A DNA stretch of 64,000 nucleotides from Spirosoma foliorum (GTDB lineage Bacteria > Bacteroidota > Bacteroidia > Cytophagales > Spirosomataceae): contig NZ_CP059732.1 in assembly GCF_014117325.1 (NCBI RefSeq), forward strand, positions 62,001 to 126,000, read 5' to 3'. The notes under the pieces are model-generated. The model searched no databases and was not told where the DNA came from. It saw only the letters and a list, made by a program, of their open reading frames with translations. Positions 15,751 to 24,600 of this stretch are shown in pieces. A program made the translations under genes and the position numbers. The first letter of the stretch is position 1, and each line of letters opens with the position of its first letter.

Positions 15751-17100
15751 TCAATACCCTGGGTTCTGAACCAGTTTTTTGTTGGTATCAATCTCCCGTT
15801 GTGGAATTGGCAGAACCAGGTTGTTGGCATTATAAGCTACCGTTCCTACTGTGCCCGCCGTCCGTTTGATATCGGCAAGTTGCTGGCCTTCGAAGGCTAA
15901 TTCAAGTCGACGCTCCAGCAAAATAGCGGCCAGATCAACCGTGGTGAGGGCTGTAGCTTTTGCCCGGCTGCGAATCAGGTTGACATCAGCAAGCGGTGAT
16001 GCGCCAACAGAAGTACCCAGACGTAAGTTGGTTTCAGCACGGACTAGGTACATTTCAGCTAATCGAACCACTGGCACATCGCCATATTGATCGTTGAATT
16101 TGCTGGTAAATGTGTTCTGTCCAGCGGTGTTGAAGAACGTTCCCCGAACATCGCCAGTGGCATAAAGCGCCCTGAATTTCGATTGTACCCGCACATCACC
16201 ACGACCCTGATTCGGGGAAGAAGCGTAGAAGGTGTTCATGTCATTGGCCCCATCCTGATCGGTAACGATGATTTTGAAAATGATCTCCGAGCCGTTAGTG
16301 GCGTCGTTAAACACATCTGCAAAGTTATCTTCCAGGGCGTAGGTTCCTGACGTGATAACCCGATTGGCCGCATCGCGAGCTGATGCGTAGTTTTGTTGCT
16401 GCAAATAAATACGAGCAAGAGTTGCTGCTGCTGCTCCTTTGGTCGCAAAACCTGTGCCTCCCGATTGGGTGGCGGGTAACAGACTCTCGGCTTTAGTCAG
16501 ATCGTCTATTGCCTGTGCATAGACTTCCGCAACCGTATTGCGGGCACGATAATCTGCATCGGTTACCGACGTTGTTGGCGTTAGAACCAGTGGTACACCC
16601 GGATTTGCCGTGGGATTTCCGTCGTTCCAGCTTTTACCGAAAGCTTTCACCAACTCAAAGTACAATGCACCCCGAATAAAGCGGGCTTGTCCTTCAATAT
16701 TTCCTCGATTGGCTTCTCCAACTTTAGTCAGAGCCGATAGAACGTTGTTGGCCCGGTTGATCGCATTGTAGCCATCCAGCCAGAAATCGCGTGTAACCGT
16801 ATTGGAAGTCGTGACCGTTTTGCGCCAGATTTCGTCGATGGTTGCATACGTGCCTCCGAAAAGTACGTCTCGGTTGTCGCCCATTAAATCGCCAATGTAT
16901 TGAATACCACCGCCGTACAGATTGACATCGCTAAGGCCATCATAGGTGCCAACTAACGTAATCTGCACATCTTGTTCGGTATTTAACGCCTGACTTTGCT
17001 CAATACTTTGAGTTGGTACAACGTTCAGGCGGTTGTCGCAGGCCGTAATCAGCAGACCGACGGCTCCGGCGTATAACCAATGTTTTATGGATAAATTCAT
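15751..17100 (-). CDS. SusD/RagB family outer-membrane nutrient-binding lipoprotein
   Basis: This 449-residue protein has a lipoprotein signal (AGAVGLLITAC, Cys at residue 21) and the SusD pattern: VVPTQSIEQSQALNTEQDVQ near the N-terminus, then TPR-like helices with ARFIRGALYFELVKAFGKSW, and a C-terminal ERRLELAFEGQQLADIKR segment. SusD proteins cap the SusC transporter barrel and bind the oligomeric substrate at the cell surface. It lies directly downstream of susC on the same strand. No glycoside hydrolase or peptidase is attached, so the substrate cannot be guessed. Confidence 0.95.
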   Translation of the reverse strand: MNLSIKHWLYAGAVGLLITACDNRLNVVPTQSIEQSQALNTEQDVQITLVGTYDGLSDVNLYGGGIQYIGDLMGDNRDVLFGGTYATIDEIWRKTVTTSNTVTRDFWLDGYNAINRANNVLSALTKVGEANRGNIEGQARFIRGALYFELVKAFGKSWNDGNPTANPGVPLVLTPTTSVTDADYRARNTVAEVYAQAIDDLTKAESLLPATQSGGTGFATKGAAAATLARIYLQQQNYASARDAANRVITSGTYALEDNFADVFNDATNGSEIIFKIIVTDQDGANDMNTFYASSPNQGRGDVRVQSKFRALYATGDVRGTFFNTAGQNTFTSKFNDQYGDVPVVRLAEMYLVRAETNLRLGTSVGASPLADVNLIRSRAKATALTTVDLAAILLERRLELAFEGQQLADIKRTAGTVGTVAYNANNLVLPIPQREIDTNKKLVQNPGY

Positions 17101-17206
17101 AGCAAAAATGCGTTGAAAAGTCGTTCTTAATTCGTTCAGAAGTGCGTGTTAGAAACCGATGTTGATACCACCTGTGATCGTACGTGCCTGTGGAGCTGTG
17201 TAGAAA

Positions 17207-20200
17207 TCATACCCCTGCGCAATGTTCGATACAATGTAATCGGCATTCAGCTTCGGGGTCCCAACCAGCATATTTTGTGAAGGTGAGCAGGTTCTGACCC
17301 GTTACAAACAAGCGAACGTTGGTAAGTTTAGCCTTATTGATGATCGATTTCGGCAGATTATACGATAACGTAACCGTACGTAGTCGAACAAACGAACCAT
17401 CGAGAATAAACCGGCTTGACGATTGGGCACCGTTGTTATAGTACAAACGAGCCTCGGGTACGTTCGTATTGGTGTTTGAAGACGTCCAGGCTGCTAACTG
17501 ATCGACCGTTTGGTTATCTTCAAAACGGCCGTTAGCCGACGAGTAGCGACCAACTCCGTAGAAGTTGATTTTATTTCCAAATACGCCGTTGAACAACACG
17601 TTCAGGCTAATGCCTTTATAGCTGAAGGTGTTCGTGATACCACCCGTCCATTTAGGCAGTGGACTACCCATAACCACGCGTTGTGCCTGGCTGTACGTGT
17701 TCGTCGTTGAGCGGTCAACCGATCCATCGGCATTTGTGGTGTTTTTATACCAAAGTGCGTCGCCATTAGCTGGGTCAACACCGGCATACTCCTGCGTAAA
17801 AAATACACCCAGTGGCTGGCCTTCAACGGCGCGGCTCATCGCGTTGATACCCCCTTCAATGATCTGCGACTGTAAGTTGGTAATCTTGTTCTGGTTGGTA
17901 GCCGCGTTGAAGCTCGTTGTCCAGCGGAAAGCACCGGTTAAGTTTTCCGTGTTGAGCACAAACTCAAATCCTTTGTTTTCCAGACTGCCTACGTTGCGAA
18001 ACTGCGTGGCAAAACCCGTTGTGCCCGGCACGTTTACGCTCAACAGAAGTCCCGACGTTTGCTTGTTATAATAGTCGATTTCCCCGTTGATGCGGTTATT
18101 GAGGATGCCAAAGTCAACGCCTATGTCGAACTGGTTGGTGGTTTCCCATTTCAGATCAGGGTTGGCCAATTGCGATGGACGCTGACCGGGTAAGGTACCA
18201 TAACTCGCGTCACCCGTAAATAAGCCTAGCTGAGGAAAATTCTGGATTTCAGCATTACCCGTCTGTCCGTAGCTTGACCGAAGTTTCAGGAAGCTGATTG
18301 TGCTATTGTTCTTCAGGAAATCTTCTTCCGATAATACCCAACCTGCCGAAAGGGCCGGGAAGAACCCATATCGGCTGTTTTTACCAAATCGCGACGAACC
18401 ATCGACACGAGCACTTAGGCCTAACAGATAGCGATCGGCGAATTTGTAGTTAGCCCGAGCAAAGTACGATAGGAACCGGAAATCAGTTTGAGTGGAGCTA
18501 CCGTCGGTTTTACGAGCCGCGCTGGCAATCTGTCGGTACGCGTCTGATGGGAAATCACGACCTTCGGTAAAGTTGGTTTTTTGCTGCGACTGTTGGTACG
18601 ACATCCCCACGGTCAGATCGAGCTGGCTACGGCCAAATAGCGTGTTGTAGGTAAAGAAGTTGTTGGTCGTGTAGTTCTCTACCCGTACGTAACGGTTTTG
18701 ACCAATGCCTTGGGGTGCACTGAAGTTCCGCTGCGTTTTGCTGTTGTAATAAAGTTCTTCCTGCTGATTCAGTACGTCCAGACCAAATTCAGTTCGGAAA
18801 GATAACCCTTTGATAATCTGAAGTTGACCGTATACGTTGCTGATGTTCCGGTAAACCGTTGTATTGAAGTAAGCATTCCCGATGTTGATCAGCGGATTGT
18901 AATAAACCGGAATGCTCAGATCGCCAGGAGGAGTACCAACGGGTAAACCTGTGGTTGGGTCTGTAGCGGGCGTCATTGGCGGCAGGGCAACCATCTGCAT
19001 CGGATTGTCGAACTGGTTATCCGCCGAAATCCGCTGATTGAACGTGCGGGTTAAACCCGTATTGAAACCGACCCGCAGTCGGTCAGATACTTTATGATCC
19101 AGGTTAAGACGACCCGAATAACGCTGCAACGCGTTACCAACCAGAATTCCTTTCTGATCGAGTAGTTGACCCGACAGGTAGAAGGTCGTTTTTTCGTTTC
19201 CACCGTTCAGGTTAAGGTCATACTGTTGGTAAGGCGCATCCTGATAGGCCAGGTCACCCCAGTTGGTACTTGCCTGATTCGCCGTGCCATACGTTCCCAA
19301 TCCCTGGGTATCGTAGAATCCTTTCATGTAGGATGTGTACGAATCTGGATCGCTTGGATCAAGACCTTCAATCCGGTCAGAATTGGCCGCTGCCTGATTG
19401 TAGAACTTAACGTACTGCTCTGTATTCAGAAATTGCAGTTTGTGCGTAGGTTTGCTCGAACCGTACTGGGCACCAAATGTAATATTGGTCCGGCCAGCTT
19501 TACCGCGCTTGGTCGTAATCAGCACTACACCATTGGCGGCACGAGCGCCATAAATAGCGCCAGCCGATGCATCTTTCAGAATATCAACCGACTCGATATC
19601 CTGTGGGTTAATGTCAGCCAGTGGGTTCGTAGAAGCGCTGTTAAAGCTCAAGTTGTCGGTTGTAACGGGCGTACCGTCAACCACATAGAGGGGTTGGTTA
19701 GAGGCCGAAACCGAAGATTGCCCCCGTACCCGCACCTGAATTCCCTGGCCGAGTTTACCCGAACCAGCGTTGATTTGCACACCAGCAGCTTTGCCTTGTA
19801 ACGCCTGATCGAAGGTGGTTACGGGCTGATCCTGAATATCGGCTGCCCGAACTTTGGCAATGTTACCTGTTAAGTCGCGTTTAATCTGTTGGCCATAACC
19901 GGTAACAACTACTTCGTTCAAATTGCGGACATCCGTCTTCAATTGCACGTCAATAACTGACCGATTGTTGACAGGCTCTTCGACACTTGAAAACCCGATA
20001 AAGCTAAATACAAGCGTGGCATTTCCGCTTACTGTAAGCCGGTAATTACCGGTTGCATCGGTTAGTGTTCCCTGTGTGCTACCTTTTACGGTGACCGTTA
20101 CACCGGGGAGTCCGGTGTTATCATCTGACGATGTGACCCTACCCGAAATCCCCTGACTTTGGGCGTAAGCTCCCCAAGCTGTGCAGAGAAGCAGGAAGCT

Positions 20201-20221
20201 AATTTGTAATAGTTTTCTCAT
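17207..20221 (-). CDS. SusC/RagA TonB-dependent transporter with a C-terminal +1 frameshift
   Basis: This is an outer-membrane beta-barrel transporter. The start is taken at ATG 20221 (MRKLLQISFLLLCTAWGAYA signal peptide), because the 12 upstream codons overlap the promoter box. A carboxypeptidase-regulatory-like domain follows (GISGRVTSSDDNTGLPGVTV), then the TonB box/plug with NEVVVTGYG and the SusC signature around VDGTPV. The open frame ends early at 17207 after GWDPEAECRLHC. In the next frame the conserved ending continues (NADYIVSNIAQGYDFY ... TGGINIGF) to a stop at 17149 with the expected terminal Phe. One extra base in the runs at 17255–17262 explains this. It may be a sequencing error or a real lesion of the last barrel strands. 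Confidence 0.93.
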   Translation of the reverse strand: MRKLLQISFLLLCTAWGAYAQSQGISGRVTSSDDNTGLPGVTVTVKGSTQGTLTDATGNYRLTVSGNATLVFSFIGFSSVEEPVNNRSVIDVQLKTDVRNLNEVVVTGYGQQIKRDLTGNIAKVRAADIQDQPVTTFDQALQGKAAGVQINAGSGKLGQGIQVRVRGQSSVSASNQPLYVVDGTPVTTDNLSFNSASTNPLADINPQDIESVDILKDASAGAIYGARAANGVVLITTKRGKAGRTNITFGAQYGSSKPTHKLQFLNTEQYVKFYNQAAANSDRIEGLDPSDPDSYTSYMKGFYDTQGLGTYGTANQASTNWGDLAYQDAPYQQYDLNLNGGNEKTTFYLSGQLLDQKGILVGNALQRYSGRLNLDHKVSDRLRVGFNTGLTRTFNQRISADNQFDNPMQMVALPPMTPATDPTTGLPVGTPPGDLSIPVYYNPLINIGNAYFNTTVYRNISNVYGQLQIIKGLSFRTEFGLDVLNQQEELYYNSKTQRNFSAPQGIGQNRYVRVENYTTNNFFTYNTLFGRSQLDLTVGMSYQQSQQKTNFTEGRDFPSDAYRQIASAARKTDGSSTQTDFRFLSYFARANYKFADRYLLGLSARVDGSSRFGKNSRYGFFPALSAGWVLSEEDFLKNNSTISFLKLRSSYGQTGNAEIQNFPQLGLFTGDASYGTLPGQRPSQLANPDLKWETTNQFDIGVDFGILNNRINGEIDYYNKQTSGLLLSVNVPGTTGFATQFRNVGSLENKGFEFVLNTENLTGAFRWTTSFNAATNQNKITNLQSQIIEGGINAMSRAVEGQPLGVFFTQEYAGVDPANGDALWYKNTTNADGSVDRSTTNTYSQAQRVVMGSPLPKWTGGITNTFSYKGISLNVLFNGVFGNKINFYGVGRYSSANGRFEDNQTVDQLAAWTSSNTNTNVPEARLYYNNGAQSSSRFILDGSFVRLRTVTLSYNLPKSIINKAKLTNVRLFVTGQNLLTFTKYAGWDPEAECRLHCIEHCAGV

Positions 20222-20254
20222 AATGTTGTTAATGAAAACAAGATGTGATAATTG

Positions 20255-20262
20255 CAAAAGTA
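20255..20262 (-). promoter_or_regulatory. -7 promoter box of susC
   Basis: TACTTTTG on the minus strand matches the Bacteroidota TAnnTTTG box and lies 34 bases before the chosen susC start. This supports the start at 20221 rather than 20257. Confidence 0.55.
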
Positions 20263-20716
20263 CAATCTTTAATCTTATATTAAAATAACGTTAAATGGAG
20301 TCATGATAAGCGTTATCCTAATAAAATCAGAATAATAAATACATTATCTATTTTTATTAGGAATAAAATACTGGAATATTGGTCTGTTTGATTGATATAA
20401 TAGTAATTTATTGGGAGTTTAATTGTTGAAAAAATTATACTTTCCGAATTTGATGTTTCTAAGACTAATTTGAAATAGAGGAGGAAAGGAATAAATTACT
20501 TAAGTATAATTACGTTTATTAATATAGGTATAATTTATTAATAGAAGGGAGTTACTTTAAGAGCTATCTTATAGAGCTGATGGGGCGATTTATACAATTA
20601 GGGCGCTATTTTTAAATCCGGCATTACTTAATACGGACTTTTTGAAATAGGTATTAAACGGTGAAACAGGAGTTGTTGTCTAATCGTTACAGGTACATCA
20701 GTAAACGCCAGAAACA
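20263..20716. other. AT-rich intergenic region between susC and the OmpA-like gene
   Basis: This 454-base stretch separates divergent genes and is strikingly AT-rich, with many short TTAT/ATAA runs and a purine-rich patch near 20478–20492. It must hold the promoters of both genes. I see no open reading frame, no strong hairpin and no clear operator in it. Confidence 0.6.
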
Positions 20717-22006
20717 ATGAAATTTAAACTGTTCACCCTATTCCTTCTGCTACTCGTAACGGGCTTGCGTGCACAGGTACAATACACGACGGAAAGCCCA
20801 CGCATTGATGACATTAACGATGAGGATGTTACTATCAAGCGTATTGAGTTAACGGATCGGTACACAATTATTTACATGAAATTTGAATCGCACGCAAAAC
20901 CCGGTTCACAAAGACGATCATGGCCGTTTGCAATTCCGCAGCCGGGGGGAGGTTCGATGCAGATGGAATCGACGAATAACATTGGTTTTCAGCCAACGTC
21001 CCGCTTATACGTCAATCAGGGCGAACGGTCGTATAAGTTTATTCGGGTTGAGAATATCCCGGAAGAAACCCGTCGACCTGTGCGGCCTGGTGAACGCGTT
21101 GATTTTGTGGCTTATTTCGAGCGAATCGATCCGGGCTACACCACCTTCGATCTGTACGAATGTCGGGATAGAGATAGGTATGTATGCTTCAATTTCTGGG
21201 GTGTTCACATCATTAATCCGCCTAAAAAAGAAAGATATTCGCAACGAAAAACGCCGACACCTGTTCCCGCGAAACCCCAACAACCTCGTTATAAACCCCG
21301 CACAACGCCTGGGATTGGCACGCCCGACGAAAATCCAAAATCGAACGAACCCGCTCAGCCGCAGGAAGATCAGACGCCAGTAGCTGTGGCAATCAATGGG
21401 GTCACAAGGGACGCCAAAACAAAACAGCCCCTTGTGGCCACGGTTACGTACCGATTGTTGTCCGGTGCTGAAGCATCGGGGGATGATCCGGCTGATTCAG
21501 TCCAGAGCAATAGTCCATCAGGCAACTACAAAATTGCCATCGACCGGCGAGGTGTTTATGTTGTAACGGCTTCGGCCAGAGGCTATTTTAGTCAAAGTGA
21601 TACGCTGGTGACCAACCGCATTGACGTAGCTCGGGATTTTAATCTGGTACCGATTGAAGCGGGGGCTAAAGTCACCCTGAAAAACATCTATTTCAATGTA
21701 TCCCGCTATGATCTTAAACCGGAGTCATATCCAGAACTGGATCGACTGGCAACGATGATGCAGTCGAACCCAACGATGCAAATTCGTCTGGAAGGGCATA
21801 CCGATACGGTGGGGGAATTTGATGCGAATGTTGAACTTTCCCGAAATCGGGTCAATGAAGTAAAGCGGTACTTGATCAGTAAAGGGATTACTGCTTCCCG
21901 CATTGAAACCGTTGGCTACGGCCCCTCACGACCAATCAACACCAATAAAACCCTGAAAGAACGGGCCGAAAACCGGCGGGTGGAAATGGTTGTGGTGAAA
22001 GTTTAA
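20717..22006 (+). CDS. OmpA-family outer-membrane protein with a peptidoglycan-binding domain
   Basis: This 429-residue protein begins with a signal peptide (MKFKLFTLFLLLLVTGLRAQ). The N-terminal ~150 residues form an unassigned beta-rich domain. A Pro/Lys/Gln-rich linker follows (TPTPVPAKPQQPRYKPRT), then a carboxypeptidase-regulatory-like beta-sandwich (INGVTRDAKTKQPLVATVTY). The C-terminal ~115 residues are an OmpA/MotB domain: IYFNVSRYDLKPESYPELDR, IRLEGHTDTVGEFDANVELS and the closing ERAENRRVEMVVV. It probably links the outer membrane to peptidoglycan. It is monocistronic or followed by nth across a long hairpin. Confidence 0.9.
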   Translation: MKFKLFTLFLLLLVTGLRAQVQYTTESPRIDDINDEDVTIKRIELTDRYTIIYMKFESHAKPGSQRRSWPFAIPQPGGGSMQMESTNNIGFQPTSRLYVNQGERSYKFIRVENIPEETRRPVRPGERVDFVAYFERIDPGYTTFDLYECRDRDRYVCFNFWGVHIINPPKKERYSQRKTPTPVPAKPQQPRYKPRTTPGIGTPDENPKSNEPAQPQEDQTPVAVAINGVTRDAKTKQPLVATVTYRLLSGAEASGDDPADSVQSNSPSGNYKIAIDRRGVYVVTASARGYFSQSDTLVTNRIDVARDFNLVPIEAGAKVTLKNIYFNVSRYDLKPESYPELDRLATMMQSNPTMQIRLEGHTDTVGEFDANVELSRNRVNEVKRYLISKGITASRIETVGYGPSRPINTNKTLKERAENRRVEMVVVKV

Positions 22007-22018
22007 ACTTAAGGGGTG

Positions 22019-22109
22019 GTTTCAAGTTCAATGTTTCAGGTTTCAAGTTCCAGGCTATGGCATCTCTCCAGAAAATGGAACTTGAAACCTGAAACATTGA
22101 ACTTGAAAC
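22019..22109. repeat. Perfect 34-bp inverted repeat ending at the nth start codon
   Basis: The left arm 22019–22052 is exactly complementary to the right arm 22076–22109, with a 23-base spacer. The arms are built from variations of the word TTTCAAGTT. The right arm ends at the base before the nth ATG (22110), so the stem would include the ribosome-binding region. It also begins 12 bases after the OmpA-like stop codon and may terminate that transcript. Confidence 0.92.
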
Positions 22110-22772
22110 ATGAAACAAGATTTTGATCTCGACGTTGTGCTGGCCCATATTGAGGAGGCCATAAAGCCCTACCCCAAAGCGGCTATGTTCGATCTGTTTG
22201 AGCGAGGGTACAACAGCCTCTTCGAGCAACTGATTTCATGCATTGTATCGATCCGAACGCTCGACGAAACAACGATTCCTGTATCACTGCGGCTGTTTGA
22301 AAAGGCACGCACGCCAGAACAACTTCTTCAACTCGACGTCCCGACGTTAACTCACTTGCTGTACGGAACTACCTATCCCGATCAGAAAGCCTATACGATG
22401 CTGGGCATTGCCGAGCGGATTGTAAATGAATTTAATGGAGAGTTGCCCGCTACGTACGAAACCCTGACATCCCTAAAAGGCGTTGGGCCGAAGTGTGCCA
22501 ACTTAGCCTTGGGCGTAGCCACCGGGCAAGCCGCTATCAGCGTTGATGTTCATGTACATCGGGTTGTAAACCGCTGGGGCTATGTGCACACCAAGCAACC
22601 TGAACAAACCCTGAAAGTTCTGGAAACGAAAGTGCCTCGTGAGCAATGGATAGCGATCAACCGATTGCTGATGCCGTTTGGTAAACACATTTGTACGGGC
22701 ACTTTACCGCATTGTTCAACCTGCCCCGTACTGCCCTGGTGTGAGCAGGTAGGCGTAGACCGGCACCGTTAA
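22110..22772 (+). CDS. nth: Endonuclease III-like DNA glycosylase/AP lyase
   Basis: This is a base-excision repair enzyme of the HhH-GPD family, 220 residues. The helix-hairpin-helix LTSLKGVGPKCANLALG carries the expected Lys, and the catalytic Asp is in ISVDVHVHRVVNRWG. The C-terminal [4Fe-4S] motif CTGTLPHCSTCPVLPWC has the exact C-x6-C-x2-C-x5-C spacing. It should excise oxidised pyrimidines and cut at abasic sites. Position 5 after the HhH glycines differs slightly from E. coli (GPKCA versus GRKTA), which is common outside Proteobacteria. The start codon abuts a long hairpin. Confidence 0.93.
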   Translation: MKQDFDLDVVLAHIEEAIKPYPKAAMFDLFERGYNSLFEQLISCIVSIRTLDETTIPVSLRLFEKARTPEQLLQLDVPTLTHLLYGTTYPDQKAYTMLGIAERIVNEFNGELPATYETLTSLKGVGPKCANLALGVATGQAAISVDVHVHRVVNRWGYVHTKQPEQTLKVLETKVPREQWIAINRLLMPFGKHICTGTLPHCSTCPVLPWCEQVGVDRHR

Positions 22773-22777
22773 TGACC

Positions 22778-23314
22778 TTATTTCTGTAAGGTTGTTAAAT
22801 ATTGTTTCAGACTGGCCAGCGTACCACGACAGGATTTATCGATTTGCCGATATAATTCGGCTTGCTGCTGGGCAGCCTGCTCAATTAATTTCCGATTCGT
22901 GATTTTGCCCCCCGATGCCCGTTCCAGTTCGGCAGCTGTGCTACTACTTGCTCGAACCGGCACGCTGATCCCCTTATCTTCGGCAATCAAGTCGGTGATG
23001 GTAGCGCGGTAGCGACCAAACTTAGCTTCAACCGTGAGTGTGTAGCGTACGATCTGATCGTCAATGTGATAAGCCGACTTGATGAACTGAATATTATGCT
23101 CTGGATCGTACTGCTGTTCGGCTGCTGATTCTGATTCATAATAAAATTCAGCCCAATCGTGGAGTTGGTTCATTAGCTGACGTGCTGGCAATTTTTCATT
23201 AGGCACGCGCACAATTTCCTGATATTGAACCTGGCCTGTTTCATTGGTTGGCAAGCGAAGTTGTGCGAATGCACTGCCAGATACAAACAACGTAATGATT
23301 AGCAAATACTTCAT
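22778..23314 (-). CDS. DUF4468 domain secreted protein
   Basis: This 178-residue protein has a signal peptide (MKYLLIITLFVSGSAFA) and the DUF4468 opening LPTNETGQVQYQEIVRVPN. The rest is an alpha/beta segment (YTLTVEAKFGRYRATITDL) and a C-terminal helical region with AAQQQAELYRQIDKSC. DUF4468 has a TBP-like fold and occurs in exported Bacteroidota proteins of unknown function. It converges on nth with a 5-base gap. Confidence 0.82.
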   Translation of the reverse strand: MKYLLIITLFVSGSAFAQLRLPTNETGQVQYQEIVRVPNEKLPARQLMNQLHDWAEFYYESESAAEQQYDPEHNIQFIKSAYHIDDQIVRYTLTVEAKFGRYRATITDLIAEDKGISVPVRASSSTAAELERASGGKITNRKLIEQAAQQQAELYRQIDKSCRGTLASLKQYLTTLQK

Positions 23315-23491
23315 ACTGAATTGACTTCGAGTTTACGAACAGGCCATACCGCACTGCCTGCCAAAAGCGAATGCGAAGATAAGGCCGATCCGGATTTGAT
23401 AATAACGAAATTGTAGATCGGGGATAATCGTAACCATTGATTCATGTCGATGGTTAACTAATCATTCGTTTACCTTAGCCTCTATACGTCT

Positions 23492-24583
23492 GTGAATCAA
23501 CTACCTTTAACGGTTAAGCGGTCTATTGAATTATTGGGCTTATGCCTGCTCGGGGCCTTACTGCTGGTTGGCAAAGCCGTTATTATGCCGCTAATTATGG
23601 CCTTTTTTATCAGCATCATTTTGTTGCCGGTTTACCGATTCCTTAAAAAGAGCCGCCTTCCCGATTCAATAGCTATTCTACTGGCCATTTTGCTCATGAT
23701 GGTATCTGGTCTGGTGATTATGGGGTTTTTCTCGATCCAGATTCGCGCGCTACTCGCCGATTTTCCACAGATCAAGAAAACACTTCTGATGCACTTGCGC
23801 GAGCTAAGCGAGTTTCTGGTTCAGAAAACGCATTATTCCATCCAGCAGCAACTTGATTTTTTTCACGAGCAAAATGCCAAACTGCTCAACGCAACGGGCG
23901 ATTTGTTGCGGCAGGTGGCTGGGTCTTTATCGTCGGTTTTTGTGTTGCTGGGGCTGATGCCTATTTACGTGTTTCTGCTGCTGTTTTACAAAAATCTGCT
24001 TATTCGCTTTGTGTTTTTATGGTTCTCGACCAAACACCATGACCGGGTCGAAGAAGCACTACGAGAAACCGAATTGATCATCAAAAGCTACCTGATTGGC
24101 TTACTGATTCAGATTGCTTTCATCATTATTCTGCTGGGAGGCACACTCCAACTGTTGGGAATACCGCACGCCCTGTTAATTGGCATTATTCTGGCCTTTC
24201 TGAATCTGATTCCCTACGTTGGTATTGTGATGGGAACGCTGATTGGTCTGTTTATTATTCTGGCTTCCTCGCAGGAGTGGTTACCAATTATTGAACTGCT
24301 TGTGGTGGTGGCCGTCGTTCATTTTCTGGATCAGAATATCCTGCGTCCTCGTGTGCTTGGTTCTAAAGTAAAAATCAATGCCTTAACCAGCATCATTGGG
24401 GTTGTGATTGGCGGACATATGGCGGGCATATTAGGTATGTTTTTATCATTGCCCATCATTGCGATTCTGAAAGTGATTTTTGACCGGACAGACATGTTTG
24501 CGCAATGGGGTGTTTTGTTTGGCGATGACAATCCGGTGCATAGCCCCATGCATAAATTAGGCTTGCGAATCAGGAAGAAATAG
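23492..24583 (+). CDS. AI-2E/PerM family transporter
   Basis: This 363-residue membrane protein starts at GTG 23492. It has about seven to eight hydrophobic segments in the usual PerM order: two at the N-terminus, a long soluble amphipathic region (about residues 95–150), then a C-terminal cluster with FLNLIPYVGIVMGTLIG and FLDQNILRPRVLGSKVKINA. The FLNLIPYVG motif is diagnostic. The family includes exporters and Na+/H+ antiporters; the autoinducer-2 name should not be taken as function here. It is convergent with the large minus-strand gene, with a 17-base gap holding a small hairpin. Confidence 0.88.
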   Translation: MNQLPLTVKRSIELLGLCLLGALLLVGKAVIMPLIMAFFISIILLPVYRFLKKSRLPDSIAILLAILLMMVSGLVIMGFFSIQIRALLADFPQIKKTLLMHLRELSEFLVQKTHYSIQQQLDFFHEQNAKLLNATGDLLRQVAGSLSSVFVLLGLMPIYVFLLLFYKNLLIRFVFLWFSTKHHDRVEEALRETELIIKSYLIGLLIQIAFIIILLGGTLQLLGIPHALLIGIILAFLNLIPYVGIVMGTLIGLFIILASSQEWLPIIELLVVVAVVHFLDQNILRPRVLGSKVKINALTSIIGVVIGGHMAGILGMFLSLPIIAILKVIFDRTDMFAQWGVLFGDDNPVHSPMHKLGLRIRKK

Positions 24584-24600
24584 ACGAATAAAAACTCCCC

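Noticed and set aside
22019..22109. Known riboswitch upstream of nth
   Set aside because: The sequence is a single simple hairpin of repeated words with no conserved aptamer core.
23492..24583. Autoinducer-2 exporter as function
   Set aside because: The family name is historical. No quorum-sensing genes are nearby, so only the family is given.
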